Shown piece by piece: positions 40,838 through 49,379 of a stretch of 64,000 nt of DNA. Positions within the stretch are counted from its first letter, which is position 1, and each line of letters starts with the position of its first letter. The notes under the pieces were generated by a model. It made no database searches and was not told the origin of the DNA. It saw only the letters and a program-made list of their open reading frames with translations. The position numbers and the translations under genes are program-made. The DNA is from Parcubacteria group bacterium M10-OD1-1 (lineage in GTDB: Bacteria; Patescibacteria; Paceibacteria; Moranbacterales; UBA2206), in NCBI GenBank assembly GCA_003056145.1, contig LSNL01000006.1, positions 107,167-171,166 of the forward strand, in the 5' to 3' direction.

Positions 40838-42124
40838 ATGAATAAAATTACTTGCCCAAATTGTAAAAAAGACTTTGAGCTAGACGATGCTGGTTTTGCT
40901 GATATTTTAAAGCAAGTTCGAGATCATCAATTTGAGAAAGAGTTAAATGATCGGTTAATGATTGCGAAAAAAGAAAAAGAAGCTGCCGTCAAATTAGCCG
41001 AAGCTAATCTAAAAAATACACTCCAAGCAAATCTTGCAAAAAAAGATGAGGAATTAATTGAATTGAAGGCCGAGAAAGAACTTGAGCTTGTTGAACTTTT
41101 AGCTAAAAAGGAATCTGAACTATCTAATCTGCAATTAAAAATGGATAGTACAGAGACCGAGAAAAAACTCGCTGTAACTGAGGCGGTTAATTATGTTGAA
41201 AAAGAGCGAGATGAGCTGGCTAGCAAATTAAAAAATAAAGATACAGAGAAACAATTATTTGAGACGTCATTAAGAGAAAGATTTTCTGACGAACTTAAAA
41301 TTAAAGACAATATTATTAAGATGAAAGATGAAGAAATTGCTCTTCGTAAAGATATGAAAGTTAAACTTTCAACTAAAATGATCGGGGAAACACTTGAACA
41401 ACATTGTGAAATTGAATTTAATAAACTTCGCGCAACTGGTTTTCAAAATGCATATTTTGAAAAAGATAATGATATAAAAACTGGTAGTAAAGGGGATTAT
41501 ATTTATCGCGAAACGGATAAGGCTGGCAATGAAATTGTTTCTATAATGTTTGAAATGAAAAATGAAGGCGATGAGACTCTGACAAAGAAAAAGAATGAGG
41601 ATTTTTTACACGAGCTTGATAAAGACCGCAAAGAAAAGAAATGTGAATATGCTGTCCTTGTCACCTTGCTAGAAGCTGAAAATGATCTTTATAATGTTGG
41701 CATAGTTGACGTTTCTTATAAATATCAGAAAATGTATGTAGTTCGTCCACAGTTTTTTATTCCTATAATAACTCTGCTACGTAACGCAGCGATGAATTCT
41801 CTTAAATATAAAGCCGAGCTTGCTTTAGTAAGAAACCAAAATATTGATATTACAAATTTTGAAGATAATGTAAATAAATTTAAAGAAGGATTCGCAAAAA
41901 ATTACGATTTAGCTAGTCGTAAATTCAAAACTGCCATTGAAGAAATAGATAAAACTATAAACCATCTCCAAAAAACCAAGGACGCTCTATTATCATCTGA
42001 GAATAACCTCCGTCTCGCTAATAATAAAGCAGACGATTTGACAATTAAAAAACTAACGCGTGGCAATGCCACTATGACAACTAAGTTTGAAGAACTTTCT
42101 GATATCAACAAACTCAAAGCATAA
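40838..42124 (+). CDS. DUF2130 family protein (putative PD-(D/E)XK-like nuclease fold)
   Basis: 428 residues. The N-terminus has a zinc-ribbon half ITCPNCKKDFEL. A long charged coiled coil follows (about 30-185). The core has GSKGDYIYRE..VSIMFEMKNEGD (about 223-250), whose G-D and E-x-K resemble a PD-(D/E)XK nuclease site, then VLVTLLEAEND. A helical tail ends the protein. DUF2130 proteins occur in scattered bacteria and phages; nuclease function is inferred. It stands alone after tRNA-Ser between minus-strand genes, which fits acquisition by transfer. Confidence 0.8.
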   Translation: MNKITCPNCKKDFELDDAGFADILKQVRDHQFEKELNDRLMIAKKEKEAAVKLAEANLKNTLQANLAKKDEELIELKAEKELELVELLAKKESELSNLQLKMDSTETEKKLAVTEAVNYVEKERDELASKLKNKDTEKQLFETSLRERFSDELKIKDNIIKMKDEEIALRKDMKVKLSTKMIGETLEQHCEIEFNKLRATGFQNAYFEKDNDIKTGSKGDYIYRETDKAGNEIVSIMFEMKNEGDETLTKKKNEDFLHELDKDRKEKKCEYAVLVTLLEAENDLYNVGIVDVSYKYQKMYVVRPQFFIPIITLLRNAAMNSLKYKAELALVRNQNIDITNFEDNVNKFKEGFAKNYDLASRKFKTAIEEIDKTINHLQKTKDALLSSENNLRLANNKADDLTIKKLTRGNATMTTKFEELSDINKLKA

Positions 42125-42274
42125 AAGATATAAACACATTCAAACACTCAACAGATAAAATGAAAAAAAATTATAAAGATTGCTCAAAACTCTAACCAAA
42201 GTCTAAGCGAGTTACGAGAACATCAAGTAAGTACCACAAACAAATGCCAGTGATCAATATGAGGTGTTTCTCGC

Positions 42275-43672
42275 TTATTTTAGTTTTTTAACTACCTCTT
42301 TAAATTTATTACCTCTCTGAAATTCATTATTAAATAATCCAAAACTAGTCATTCCAGGAGAAAGTAAAATGATATCCCCTTCTTCTGCTACTGTTTGGGC
42401 TAACTCTACTGCTTTTTCCATAGATTCAACAATTTCTAAACCAGTTGAAAAGATATTACTATCCGCTTTCTTAATAGCTGAAATTATTTTTTCAGTTCCC
42501 TTTCCTTTTAAAAAAATTACTCCTTTAACCGATTGAACAATAATTTCTCCTAGCTCGTCCACTTTAAGATTTTTGTCTGATCCTCCACAAATAAGAATAA
42601 CTGGTCTTTGAAAGGACTTTAATCCAAAAATAGTTGCTTCAGGCGTAGTAGAAGCTGAATCATTATAATACTCTACTCCTTTTAATTCCCGCACCAATTC
42701 TAATCTATGTGCTATCCCCTTAAAACCTATCACTACTTTTTTAATAGTTTCTAATTTAATACCTAATTTATTAGCTACCGCTATCGCAGTCAAAACATTT
42801 GCCAAATTATGTTTTCCTTTTAATTTTAAATCTTCCACTTCCAATACTTTTCTTTCCTTTCCTTTATTATTAACATAAATACTTTTATCCTTAACATAAA
42901 CACTTTCCCCTGCCAAAATTTTTTCTTGAGAAAATTTTATAATTTGAGATTGAACTTCTTTTTCTAAGTCAGTCACTTTTTCATTATCTTCATTAAGAAT
43001 ACAACTGTCTTCTTTTTTTTGATAAAGGAAAATATTTTTTTTATCTTGGATATAGCTATCCATAGTTTTGTAATAATTCAGATGATCTGGATAAATATTT
43101 GTAATAACTGCTATTTCTGGACTTATTTGATACCGTCCTAAAGCCGACAATCGCCAACTTGAAAGCTCAAAAACAACAATAGAATTTTTTTTAATTTCTT
43201 TTAATTTATCTAAAACTGAAGCTTGTCCAATACCAACTTTAACTGGACTCTTTCCTGCTGCTTTTAAAATTTCATAGATTAGAGTAGCGGTGGTTGTTTT
43301 TCCTTTTGTCCCTGTTATCCCAATAATCTTATTTCTACACAGTTTAAAAAATAAGCTAGAGTCAATTTCTACTGGCACCTTATTCTCTAAACTTAATTTA
43401 ATATGTTGATTGATCCATGGAGCCAAAGGTGTTTTAATTACCATGTCAGTTTTAATAAAATCTTCTAAACGATGTTGCCTAAAAATGTAAGTTACATTCT
43501 TAACGCCTTTTAATTTTTCCAAGGAAGAAGCCAACTCTTCTTTAGATTTAAGATCAGTAACAGTAATTTTAGCTCCCGCTTCAGCCAGAAAACGCACCGT
43601 TCCTACTCCACCACCGTGGAGCCCTAAACCCATTACCGTTATTTTCTTCCCTTTTAAATCACTTTCCTTCAT
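42275..43672 (-). CDS. murD: UDP-N-acetylmuramoyl-L-alanine:D-glutamate ligase
   Basis: 465 residues. An N-terminal Rossmann-like domain has MGLGLHGGGVG (typical MurD is GLG.SG). The central Mur ligase domain has the ATP loop GITGTKGKTTTATLI (about 115-130) and ITNIYPDHLNYY with its catalytic His. The C-terminal domain includes RLELVRELKGVEYYNDSAST and ILICGGSDKNL. It adds D-Glu to UDP-MurNAc-L-Ala in peptidoglycan synthesis. The start is 4 bases after the stop of the D-aminoacylase gene, so both are cotranscribed. Confidence 0.92.
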   Translation of the reverse strand: MKESDLKGKKITVMGLGLHGGGVGTVRFLAEAGAKITVTDLKSKEELASSLEKLKGVKNVTYIFRQHRLEDFIKTDMVIKTPLAPWINQHIKLSLENKVPVEIDSSLFFKLCRNKIIGITGTKGKTTTATLIYEILKAAGKSPVKVGIGQASVLDKLKEIKKNSIVVFELSSWRLSALGRYQISPEIAVITNIYPDHLNYYKTMDSYIQDKKNIFLYQKKEDSCILNEDNEKVTDLEKEVQSQIIKFSQEKILAGESVYVKDKSIYVNNKGKERKVLEVEDLKLKGKHNLANVLTAIAVANKLGIKLETIKKVVIGFKGIAHRLELVRELKGVEYYNDSASTTPEATIFGLKSFQRPVILICGGSDKNLKVDELGEIIVQSVKGVIFLKGKGTEKIISAIKKADSNIFSTGLEIVESMEKAVELAQTVAEEGDIILLSPGMTSFGLFNNEFQRGNKFKEVVKKLK

Positions 43673-43676
43673 AATT

Positions 43677-45251
43677 TTATTTTTTTAGTATATAACCATT
43701 TTTCGCTTCTGATTGATATTGTCCATTTTCTACCAATATCTTTCCGTTAACTATTACGACTTCTACTCCCTGAGCGTATTGATATGGATTATCTTGAGTA
43801 GCTAAACTAGCTAATTTTTTTTCATTTATAATTAAAATATCAGCAAAATAAGATTTTTTTATCCCTCCTCGTTTTTTAATTCCAAATCGCTGAGCCGGGA
43901 AAGAAGTCATCTTTTTAATAGCTTCTTCTAAACTTAATATTTTTTCTTGTAAAACATATTGAGTTAAAACCTTTACAAAAGAGCCAAAGGATCTTGGATG
44001 AACTACTTCTCCGGTTTGAGAATGATTAAGACTATACCCTACTCCATTAGTTGCAATAATAGAAAGAGGATGAATAATTTCTCGTCGAATATTATCCTCG
44101 CTCAAAATATCAGCCGAAATAGTAACTCTTCCTTCTGAAGCAATTAATAAATCTATAATTGCCTCTTCTACTTCCCTGGATTGAGTTTTCGCAATATCGG
44201 TAATTTTGCGTCTAGTTAAAGATTTATCTAATGAGCTACTTAGAATTTCTACCTTGTCATATTCAAAATCTGATTTTTTCATTTCAACAATAAGCCTAGT
44301 TCTAACTTGAGGATCTCTTAGGCGATGCAACATAATTTTTTTCCCACCTTCAGAAACCCAATTTGGCAATAAAGCGTATAAAACTGAACCAGTATTAGTA
44401 TAAGGGTAAACATCAAAAGATAAAGAAATCCCTGTTTCATAAGCTCTATCAATTAAAGACAAAACGTAATCCATTTTTGACCAATTCTTTTTCCCGACCG
44501 CTTTTAAGTGGGAAATATGCAATTTTATTCCTGATTCTTTACTAATCTTAATCGCTTCTTCAATAGATTCTACTAATCTCCCGTCTTCTCCCCTTATATG
44601 CGTAGTATAAATACCTTGATATTTTTTAACTACTTTTACCAAATCAATAATTTCTTCCGTAGGCGTTTGTCTAGCATGAGAATAAATAAGTCCAGTAGAC
44701 ATTCCTAAGGCACCTTCTTTCAAAGAAATTTGAAGACTTTTTTTAATAAAGTTTAATTCTTTAGAAACTAAACTTCTATTTTCATCTTTTAAAATTCCTC
44801 TCCTTAGAGTCGCCTGTCCAACTAAAGTAGCAAAATTAACTGCTATTTTTTTTTGAGCCAAAACATCAAAAAATTCAGCTAGACTCAACCAATTAACATT
44901 GATTTTTTTTAAATCAATCCACTTCTGAATAGACTCAATAGTAGCTGGTGTCGCCAAAGGAGCCAGCGACGAACCACAATTTCCACCTACAATAGTCGTT
45001 ATCCCTTGATAAATTAGACTTTCTAAATTAGGATTAAAAAATAATTGCCAATAGGTATCACTGTGATTATTAACATCAATAAAACCAGGACAAACTATTT
45101 TACCTTGAGCATCAATTTCTTTTTCACCTTTTTCATTATGTAGACTACCTAGCTTAACAATCTTATCTTCTTTAATTCCAATATCTACTTGCTTAGCTAA
45201 TTGACCAAATCCGTCAATGACTTTTCCATTTTTTATAATTAAATCATACAT
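43677..45251 (-). CDS. N-acyl-D-amino-acid deacylase (D-aminoacylase, amidohydrolase family)
   Basis: 524 residues. Typical D-aminoacylase pattern: KVIDGFGQLAKQVDIGIKED at the start, CPGFIDVNNHSDTYW (the first metal-binding histidine region; the usual form is PGFIDxHxH/D, here Asn-Asn-His), TTIVGGNCGSSLAPL, TTHIRGEDGR, KLHISHLKAVG and a C-terminal ILINEKKLASLAT-like strand returning to the small beta domain. The enzyme frees D-amino acids from N-acyl forms. Its place next to murD suggests recycling of D-amino acids or peptidoglycan fragments. Confidence 0.85.
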   Translation of the reverse strand: MYDLIIKNGKVIDGFGQLAKQVDIGIKEDKIVKLGSLHNEKGEKEIDAQGKIVCPGFIDVNNHSDTYWQLFFNPNLESLIYQGITTIVGGNCGSSLAPLATPATIESIQKWIDLKKINVNWLSLAEFFDVLAQKKIAVNFATLVGQATLRRGILKDENRSLVSKELNFIKKSLQISLKEGALGMSTGLIYSHARQTPTEEIIDLVKVVKKYQGIYTTHIRGEDGRLVESIEEAIKISKESGIKLHISHLKAVGKKNWSKMDYVLSLIDRAYETGISLSFDVYPYTNTGSVLYALLPNWVSEGGKKIMLHRLRDPQVRTRLIVEMKKSDFEYDKVEILSSSLDKSLTRRKITDIAKTQSREVEEAIIDLLIASEGRVTISADILSEDNIRREIIHPLSIIATNGVGYSLNHSQTGEVVHPRSFGSFVKVLTQYVLQEKILSLEEAIKKMTSFPAQRFGIKKRGGIKKSYFADILIINEKKLASLATQDNPYQYAQGVEVVIVNGKILVENGQYQSEAKNGYILKK

Positions 45252-45339
45252 AAAAATAATTTCAAAAAGTTAAAAGATTAACTTTGAAAATTTATTTTTA
45301 ATTGACAAAGACTCTTTTTGACTTTTTATTTTTGATTTT

Positions 45340-46341
45340 TTATTTACTAAAAATATATTCTGTCATTTCTATTAAACGATTAGAATATCCCCATTCATTA
45401 TCATACCAACTAACTACTTTAATTAAGTTTCCATTAACCATCGTTAGGGGTAAATCAACTATGGAACTAGCTGGATTACCTTTAAAATCCATTGAGACTA
45501 ATTCTTCATCATTAGTTTCTAAAATACCTTTTAATTCATTCTCAGAAGCCTGCTGAAAAATATTCTTAATTTCTTCAATATCACTTTCCCCTTTAATAGT
45601 ACCGACGAAATCAACGATAGAAACTACTGGAGTTGGTACTCGTAAAGAGATTCCATCCAATTTTCCTGCTAAATGCTTAATAGCTTTTCCTACTGTTACC
45701 GCTGCTCCAGTAGTAGTCGGAATAATATTTAAAGCAGCTGCCCTAGCTCTTCTTAAATCCCGATGCGGAAGATCTTGAAGTCGCTGATCACTAGTATAAG
45801 AATGAGTAGTAGTCATAAATCCTTTTTCCAACCCGAATTGATCATCTAAGACTTTAATAATCGGAGCTAAACAATTAGTCGTGCAAGATCCATTAGAAAC
45901 TATCGTTTCTTCTGATTGATATTTGTCTTCGTTAACTCCTAAAATATAGACTGGAATATCATCACTTTTTGGAGGTGCTGACAAAACAACTTTTTTAGCT
46001 CCTGCTTGAAGATGTTTTTGAGCCCCTTCTCTTTCTCTAAAAAAACCTGTGCATTCTAAAACTGCATCAATTTTCATCTCCCCCCAAGGTAATTTCTCTG
46101 GATTTGGCTCGCTTAAATATTTTATTTTTTTTCCAGCTACTACCAATTCTGAATTTTCTACATCAGCCATAACTTCTTGGTCATAATTACCAAAAGAAGA
46201 ATCATGTTTTAAAAGATGAGCAACTGTTTTAATATCCGTCAAATCATTAATGGCCACTACTTCTATATTTTTTTTTGTTAAAGCAATCTTTAAAGATGGT
46301 CGTCCAATTCGGCCAAAACCATTGATAGCAATTCTTATCAT
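45340..46341 (-). CDS. gap: Glyceraldehyde-3-phosphate dehydrogenase (type I)
   Basis: 333 residues, standard length. N-terminal NAD-binding motif INGFGRIGRPSLK, active-site cysteine in SNGSCTTNCLAP (about residue 150), catalytic His in HSYTSDQRLQD and C-terminal WYDNEWGYSNRL. It oxidises G3P with NAD(P) and phosphate in lower glycolysis. It follows hydrogenase-related genes by 43 bases and probably shares their transcript, which would link NAD(P)H formation and hydrogen metabolism. Confidence 0.96.
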   Translation of the reverse strand: MIRIAINGFGRIGRPSLKIALTKKNIEVVAINDLTDIKTVAHLLKHDSSFGNYDQEVMADVENSELVVAGKKIKYLSEPNPEKLPWGEMKIDAVLECTGFFREREGAQKHLQAGAKKVVLSAPPKSDDIPVYILGVNEDKYQSEETIVSNGSCTTNCLAPIIKVLDDQFGLEKGFMTTTHSYTSDQRLQDLPHRDLRRARAAALNIIPTTTGAAVTVGKAIKHLAGKLDGISLRVPTPVVSIVDFVGTIKGESDIEEIKNIFQQASENELKGILETNDEELVSMDFKGNPASSIVDLPLTMVNGNLIKVVSWYDNEWGYSNRLIEMTEYIFSK

Positions 46342-46384
46342 AATTTTATTTTAAACTAATTAGTTTCTGTTATTTTACCTATTC

Positions 46385-46660
46385 TTATTCTAACTCAATA
46401 TTAGTTATTTTCCAATTATCTCCCGCTACTTTTTTAATAGAAAAATCAACTTTTTCAAAATCAGAATTTTTTGTTATACTTTTTAATCCAAACTCTAAAT
46501 TCTCTAAACTAATATCTTCAGTATGCTCTGGCAATCCATCATGTGAAAGAGTGATACTTCCAATTTCCACATAAACTTTTTTAATCTGAGAAACATTTTT
46601 CTTTTGTTGGATAGCTTTTAGCTCATCAATAATTTCTTTAGCCAATAAAAAATCATGCAT
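46385..46660 (-). CDS. HypA-like hydrogenase maturation protein lacking zinc-site cysteines
   Basis: 91 residues. It begins MHDFLLAKEIIDEL, matching the nickel-binding start M-H-E/D of HypA, followed by QIKKVYVEIGSITLSHDGLP (HypA: KVKKVxLxIGxLSG). HypA is usually about 113 residues with two C-x-x-C pairs in a zinc domain; this protein has no cysteine. It could be a nickel carrier without the zinc domain or a derived protein. It lies between superoxide reductase and GAPDH, with the hydrogenase large subunit two genes upstream. Confidence 0.7.
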   Translation of the reverse strand: MHDFLLAKEIIDELKAIQQKKNVSQIKKVYVEIGSITLSHDGLPEHTEDISLENLEFGLKSITKNSDFEKVDFSIKKVAGDNWKITNIELE

Positions 46661-46675
46661 ATTTTTTAATTTATT

Positions 46676-47053
46676 CTAATTATTTTTCCAAAGTCCGTGA
46701 AGATTGCAATAAACTCTGACTTTTAAATGTTTTGCTTCTAAAAAGAATTCTGCTCCTGGCGTATCACCAGGTGTTAATCTTTTACGATAAACTCGGTGCT
46801 CCGTAATAACTTCAATCCATTCAATATAATGTTCACTTTCCATTGGATGAGCTAGCGTTCCCACCTTTACAATTACTCCACCACTAGTTCTTTCAATAAT
46901 TGGATTATGTTTTTCCTTTCCTTCTTCAACATTTTTTTCTTGCTGTTGCTCCATTATTTGACCGCAACAAACTAATTCTCCATCTCCAGGATGCAACATT
47001 TCGATAATATTACCGCATAAATTACATTTATAAATTTGTTTTTCTTCTGTCAT
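46676..47053 (-). CDS. dfx: Superoxide reductase / desulfoferrodoxin
   Basis: 125 residues. The N-terminal desulforedoxin domain has YKCNLCGNIIEMLHPGDGEL and CCGQIM with the four Fe-binding cysteines. The neelaredoxin domain has EEGKEKHNPII (Glu-Lys-His motif), HPMESEHYIEW and VYCNLHGLW with the His4-Cys site. It reduces superoxide to peroxide without making oxygen, common in anaerobes. It is set 27 bases downstream of the hydrogenase large subunit and could protect it and other metal enzymes. Confidence 0.95.
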   Translation of the reverse strand: MTEEKQIYKCNLCGNIIEMLHPGDGELVCCGQIMEQQQEKNVEEGKEKHNPIIERTSGGVIVKVGTLAHPMESEHYIEWIEVITEHRVYRKRLTPGDTPGAEFFLEAKHLKVRVYCNLHGLWKNN

Positions 47054-47080
47054 AATTTTTAGCTTAACTAATTAAAATTA

Positions 47081-48340
47081 CTAATGTACCGCACAAGAAA
47101 TACATGGATCATAGGCTCGAATAAAAGCTCTTAATTTCTTTTCTTTTTCTTTCTCTTGAAAATCAAGAATTTCAGGAATATATTCAGCAATATCATCTTC
47201 TAAGTTAGCTAGTGATTGAGCAGTTGGTGTTATTATATTGACATCTTTTACATAACCCTTTTTATCAATATCTATGTGATAATACAAAGTACCTCGGGGA
47301 GCTTCTACTGCAGCTGAACCCTCTCCACCAGTGATAGAAAATTGTTTAGTCAAAATATTCTCTAATTTAGAATTTAATAATTGTTTAATTAGTGAACCGC
47401 TTTCCGAAATAGCATGAATTACTTCTACCATCTGAGCTAAGATATTATCAAAAGGATTATAGTTAGGGAATTGCCAATTTAAACTTTCTAAATATTGATA
47501 CGCTTCTGAACTCAACCTATCTCGCCCGATATTAACCCTAGCAATTGCTCCAATTAAATAACTTTCTCCGTGATGTTCTACTTTTTTAATAATTTCGTTT
47601 TGTTTTTGCAACTCTTGAAAGTTAGTTTCGAATTTTTCTACTGGAATATGTAAACCTCTATTAGAAACTATATCTCCATCATAAATAGCATATTTACCTT
47701 TTTGAGAAAGACAAACATACTCAGTCTCCCGAGCAAATTTAGGCATATTAATTGTTTTAAAAAATTCTCCTAATTCTTGAGCTACTTTTAAAACAGCTGG
47801 AACTTCTTGAACTATTTCTCTTAATTCAGCTTCCTCTGGAATTTTTTTAAATCCTCCTACCTCACTAGTTAAAGGATGAATTACTCGTCCACCAATTACT
47901 TTAACTATTTTCATTCCAAATTCACGAATTCTAACCGCCTTTTTAGTTTCTTCTGGATATTCGTGAGTTAATTTAATATCATTTTCAATATCTAAAAAAT
48001 CAGCTAAGGATAAAAAGAATAGATGTAAAGCATGAGAATGAATTATTTGACCTAATTCTAAAACTTCTCGTAATTTTTTTGTTTCTTCGCTTACTTTAAT
48101 CCCTAGGGCATTCTCAGTAGCTTTAATAGAAGTTAAGTTATGGACTACAGGGCAAATTCCACAAATTCGCTGAGCAATTACGGGAACATCTTTAAAATGT
48201 CGTCCGATTAAAACTCCTTCAATCAATCTAATTCCTTCTTGCACTTCTATTTTTGCTGATTTTACATCTCCTTTAACTACACTCGCCATAAAACCAGCGT
48301 GTCCTTCCATTTTTGCAATATGGTTTATTTTTATGTTCAT
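47081..48340 (-). CDS. hydA: NiFe hydrogenase large (alpha) subunit, group 3-like, no C-terminal extension
   Basis: 419 residues. The N-terminal NiFe ligand motif is QRICGICPVVHNL (about 57-69) and the C-terminal one is DPCISCAVH, which ends the protein. Both pairs of cysteine ligands are present. Motifs such as GVLIGRHFKDVPVIAQR and ETEYVCLSQ.KYAIYDG fit cytoplasmic NAD(P)-linked group 3b sulfhydrogenases. Most large subunits are made with a short tail after this His that an endopeptidase removes; here the stop codon follows directly. It would take up or release H2. The delta subunit is two genes upstream. Confidence 0.93.
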   Translation of the reverse strand: MNIKINHIAKMEGHAGFMASVVKGDVKSAKIEVQEGIRLIEGVLIGRHFKDVPVIAQRICGICPVVHNLTSIKATENALGIKVSEETKKLREVLELGQIIHSHALHLFFLSLADFLDIENDIKLTHEYPEETKKAVRIREFGMKIVKVIGGRVIHPLTSEVGGFKKIPEEAELREIVQEVPAVLKVAQELGEFFKTINMPKFARETEYVCLSQKGKYAIYDGDIVSNRGLHIPVEKFETNFQELQKQNEIIKKVEHHGESYLIGAIARVNIGRDRLSSEAYQYLESLNWQFPNYNPFDNILAQMVEVIHAISESGSLIKQLLNSKLENILTKQFSITGGEGSAAVEAPRGTLYYHIDIDKKGYVKDVNIITPTAQSLANLEDDIAEYIPEILDFQEKEKEKKLRAFIRAYDPCISCAVH

Positions 48341-48380
48341 ATTTTCTTTAAAATATAAGTTAACTAATTAATTATTCTAC

Positions 48381-49364
48381 TTAATTTATTACTTTTAGCT
48401 GACAAACTTTAGCTAGTTCTTGTCTATCTTCTAAAGTTGGCGTAATTTTATTCATATTTTGATCACCAATCAGATAGTACATTATTGATTTAGGATTAGA
48501 AACATGCTGTAAACCTAAGTAATGTCCCATTTCGTGAGTTAAAGTTAAACGCAAATCACTTTCTTCTCTGAATTGATAAATATTAATTTCTTTTCCGTCA
48601 AAGACTCCTTTTTCAAACTCTCGAGAACCACCAAATTTACTCTTATAAGTTTCCACTTTAGTATTATATTGATTAGTAATATCTTTTTCCTGAGAAACTA
48701 AGTTATTAATAACTTCTACTAATTTATTAATCTTTGTTCTTTGCTTTTCTAAATTTTTATTAAGTTTTCTTAAGTTATTTTTTTCATCTTGCAACTCATC
48801 ATAAACTTTTTTTGGTGCTCCTCCTTGATCATTCCATTTAGCTACTTCTTCATTATACTCTTTTAATTTTTTTTGATAACTTTTTAAATTCTTCTTATAA
48901 CTAAATATTTCTTTTTGATAATTATTATAAATATAATTATGTTTTTGAGAAATTTGATCGTGAGAATATTTTAAGGTTTTTAAATTTTCTTGTAAATTAT
49001 CCCGAGCAATAGTCATTTGCTGTCTTTGATCAAAAATTAAATTAATTTTAAAGGGTGTCTGAGGATTATACTCTAATAGTTTTTTTCCCATAGCTTTATT
49101 CCAAACTTCCATCGCTTGAAGAGTCAATTTAGTAAATTCCTCTCTAGAAATTTTAAATCTCGGATCTATCTTGCCGATAGAGTATTCCTTTGGTCGCTGA
49201 CATGGAAAAATCTTTTGATAAAGTGGCTCAATAATCTCATTCTTTTGAAGAAATTGCTTCCAATGATTATTAGGGTTTCCCATTTTCCCTGCTAGCCAAA
49301 AGGAAGTCAGTGATAAGACCAGTCCAATAAAAAAATATTTAATTATTTTTTTTACAATATACAT
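48381..49364 (-). CDS. Matrixin-like zinc metalloprotease with coiled-coil stalk, membrane anchored
   Basis: About 327 residues from the ATG at 49364 (a TTG one codon earlier is also possible). One N-terminal membrane helix (about 8-25), then a loop with IFPCQRPKEYSIGKIDPRF. A long coiled coil follows (about 110-240, KYSHDQISQKHNYIYNNYQ). The catalytic motif is HEMGHYLGLQH (HExxHxxGxxH), followed by SIMYYL with the Met-turn of metzincins. It should act outside the cell. It lies 12 bases after the hydrogenase delta gene and 40 before the alpha gene, an unexpected place for a surface protease. Confidence 0.88.
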   Translation of the reverse strand: MYIVKKIIKYFFIGLVLSLTSFWLAGKMGNPNNHWKQFLQKNEIIEPLYQKIFPCQRPKEYSIGKIDPRFKISREEFTKLTLQAMEVWNKAMGKKLLEYNPQTPFKINLIFDQRQQMTIARDNLQENLKTLKYSHDQISQKHNYIYNNYQKEIFSYKKNLKSYQKKLKEYNEEVAKWNDQGGAPKKVYDELQDEKNNLRKLNKNLEKQRTKINKLVEVINNLVSQEKDITNQYNTKVETYKSKFGGSREFEKGVFDGKEINIYQFREESDLRLTLTHEMGHYLGLQHVSNPKSIMYYLIGDQNMNKITPTLEDRQELAKVCQLKVIN

Positions 49365-49379
49365 CAACTAATTTTCTAA

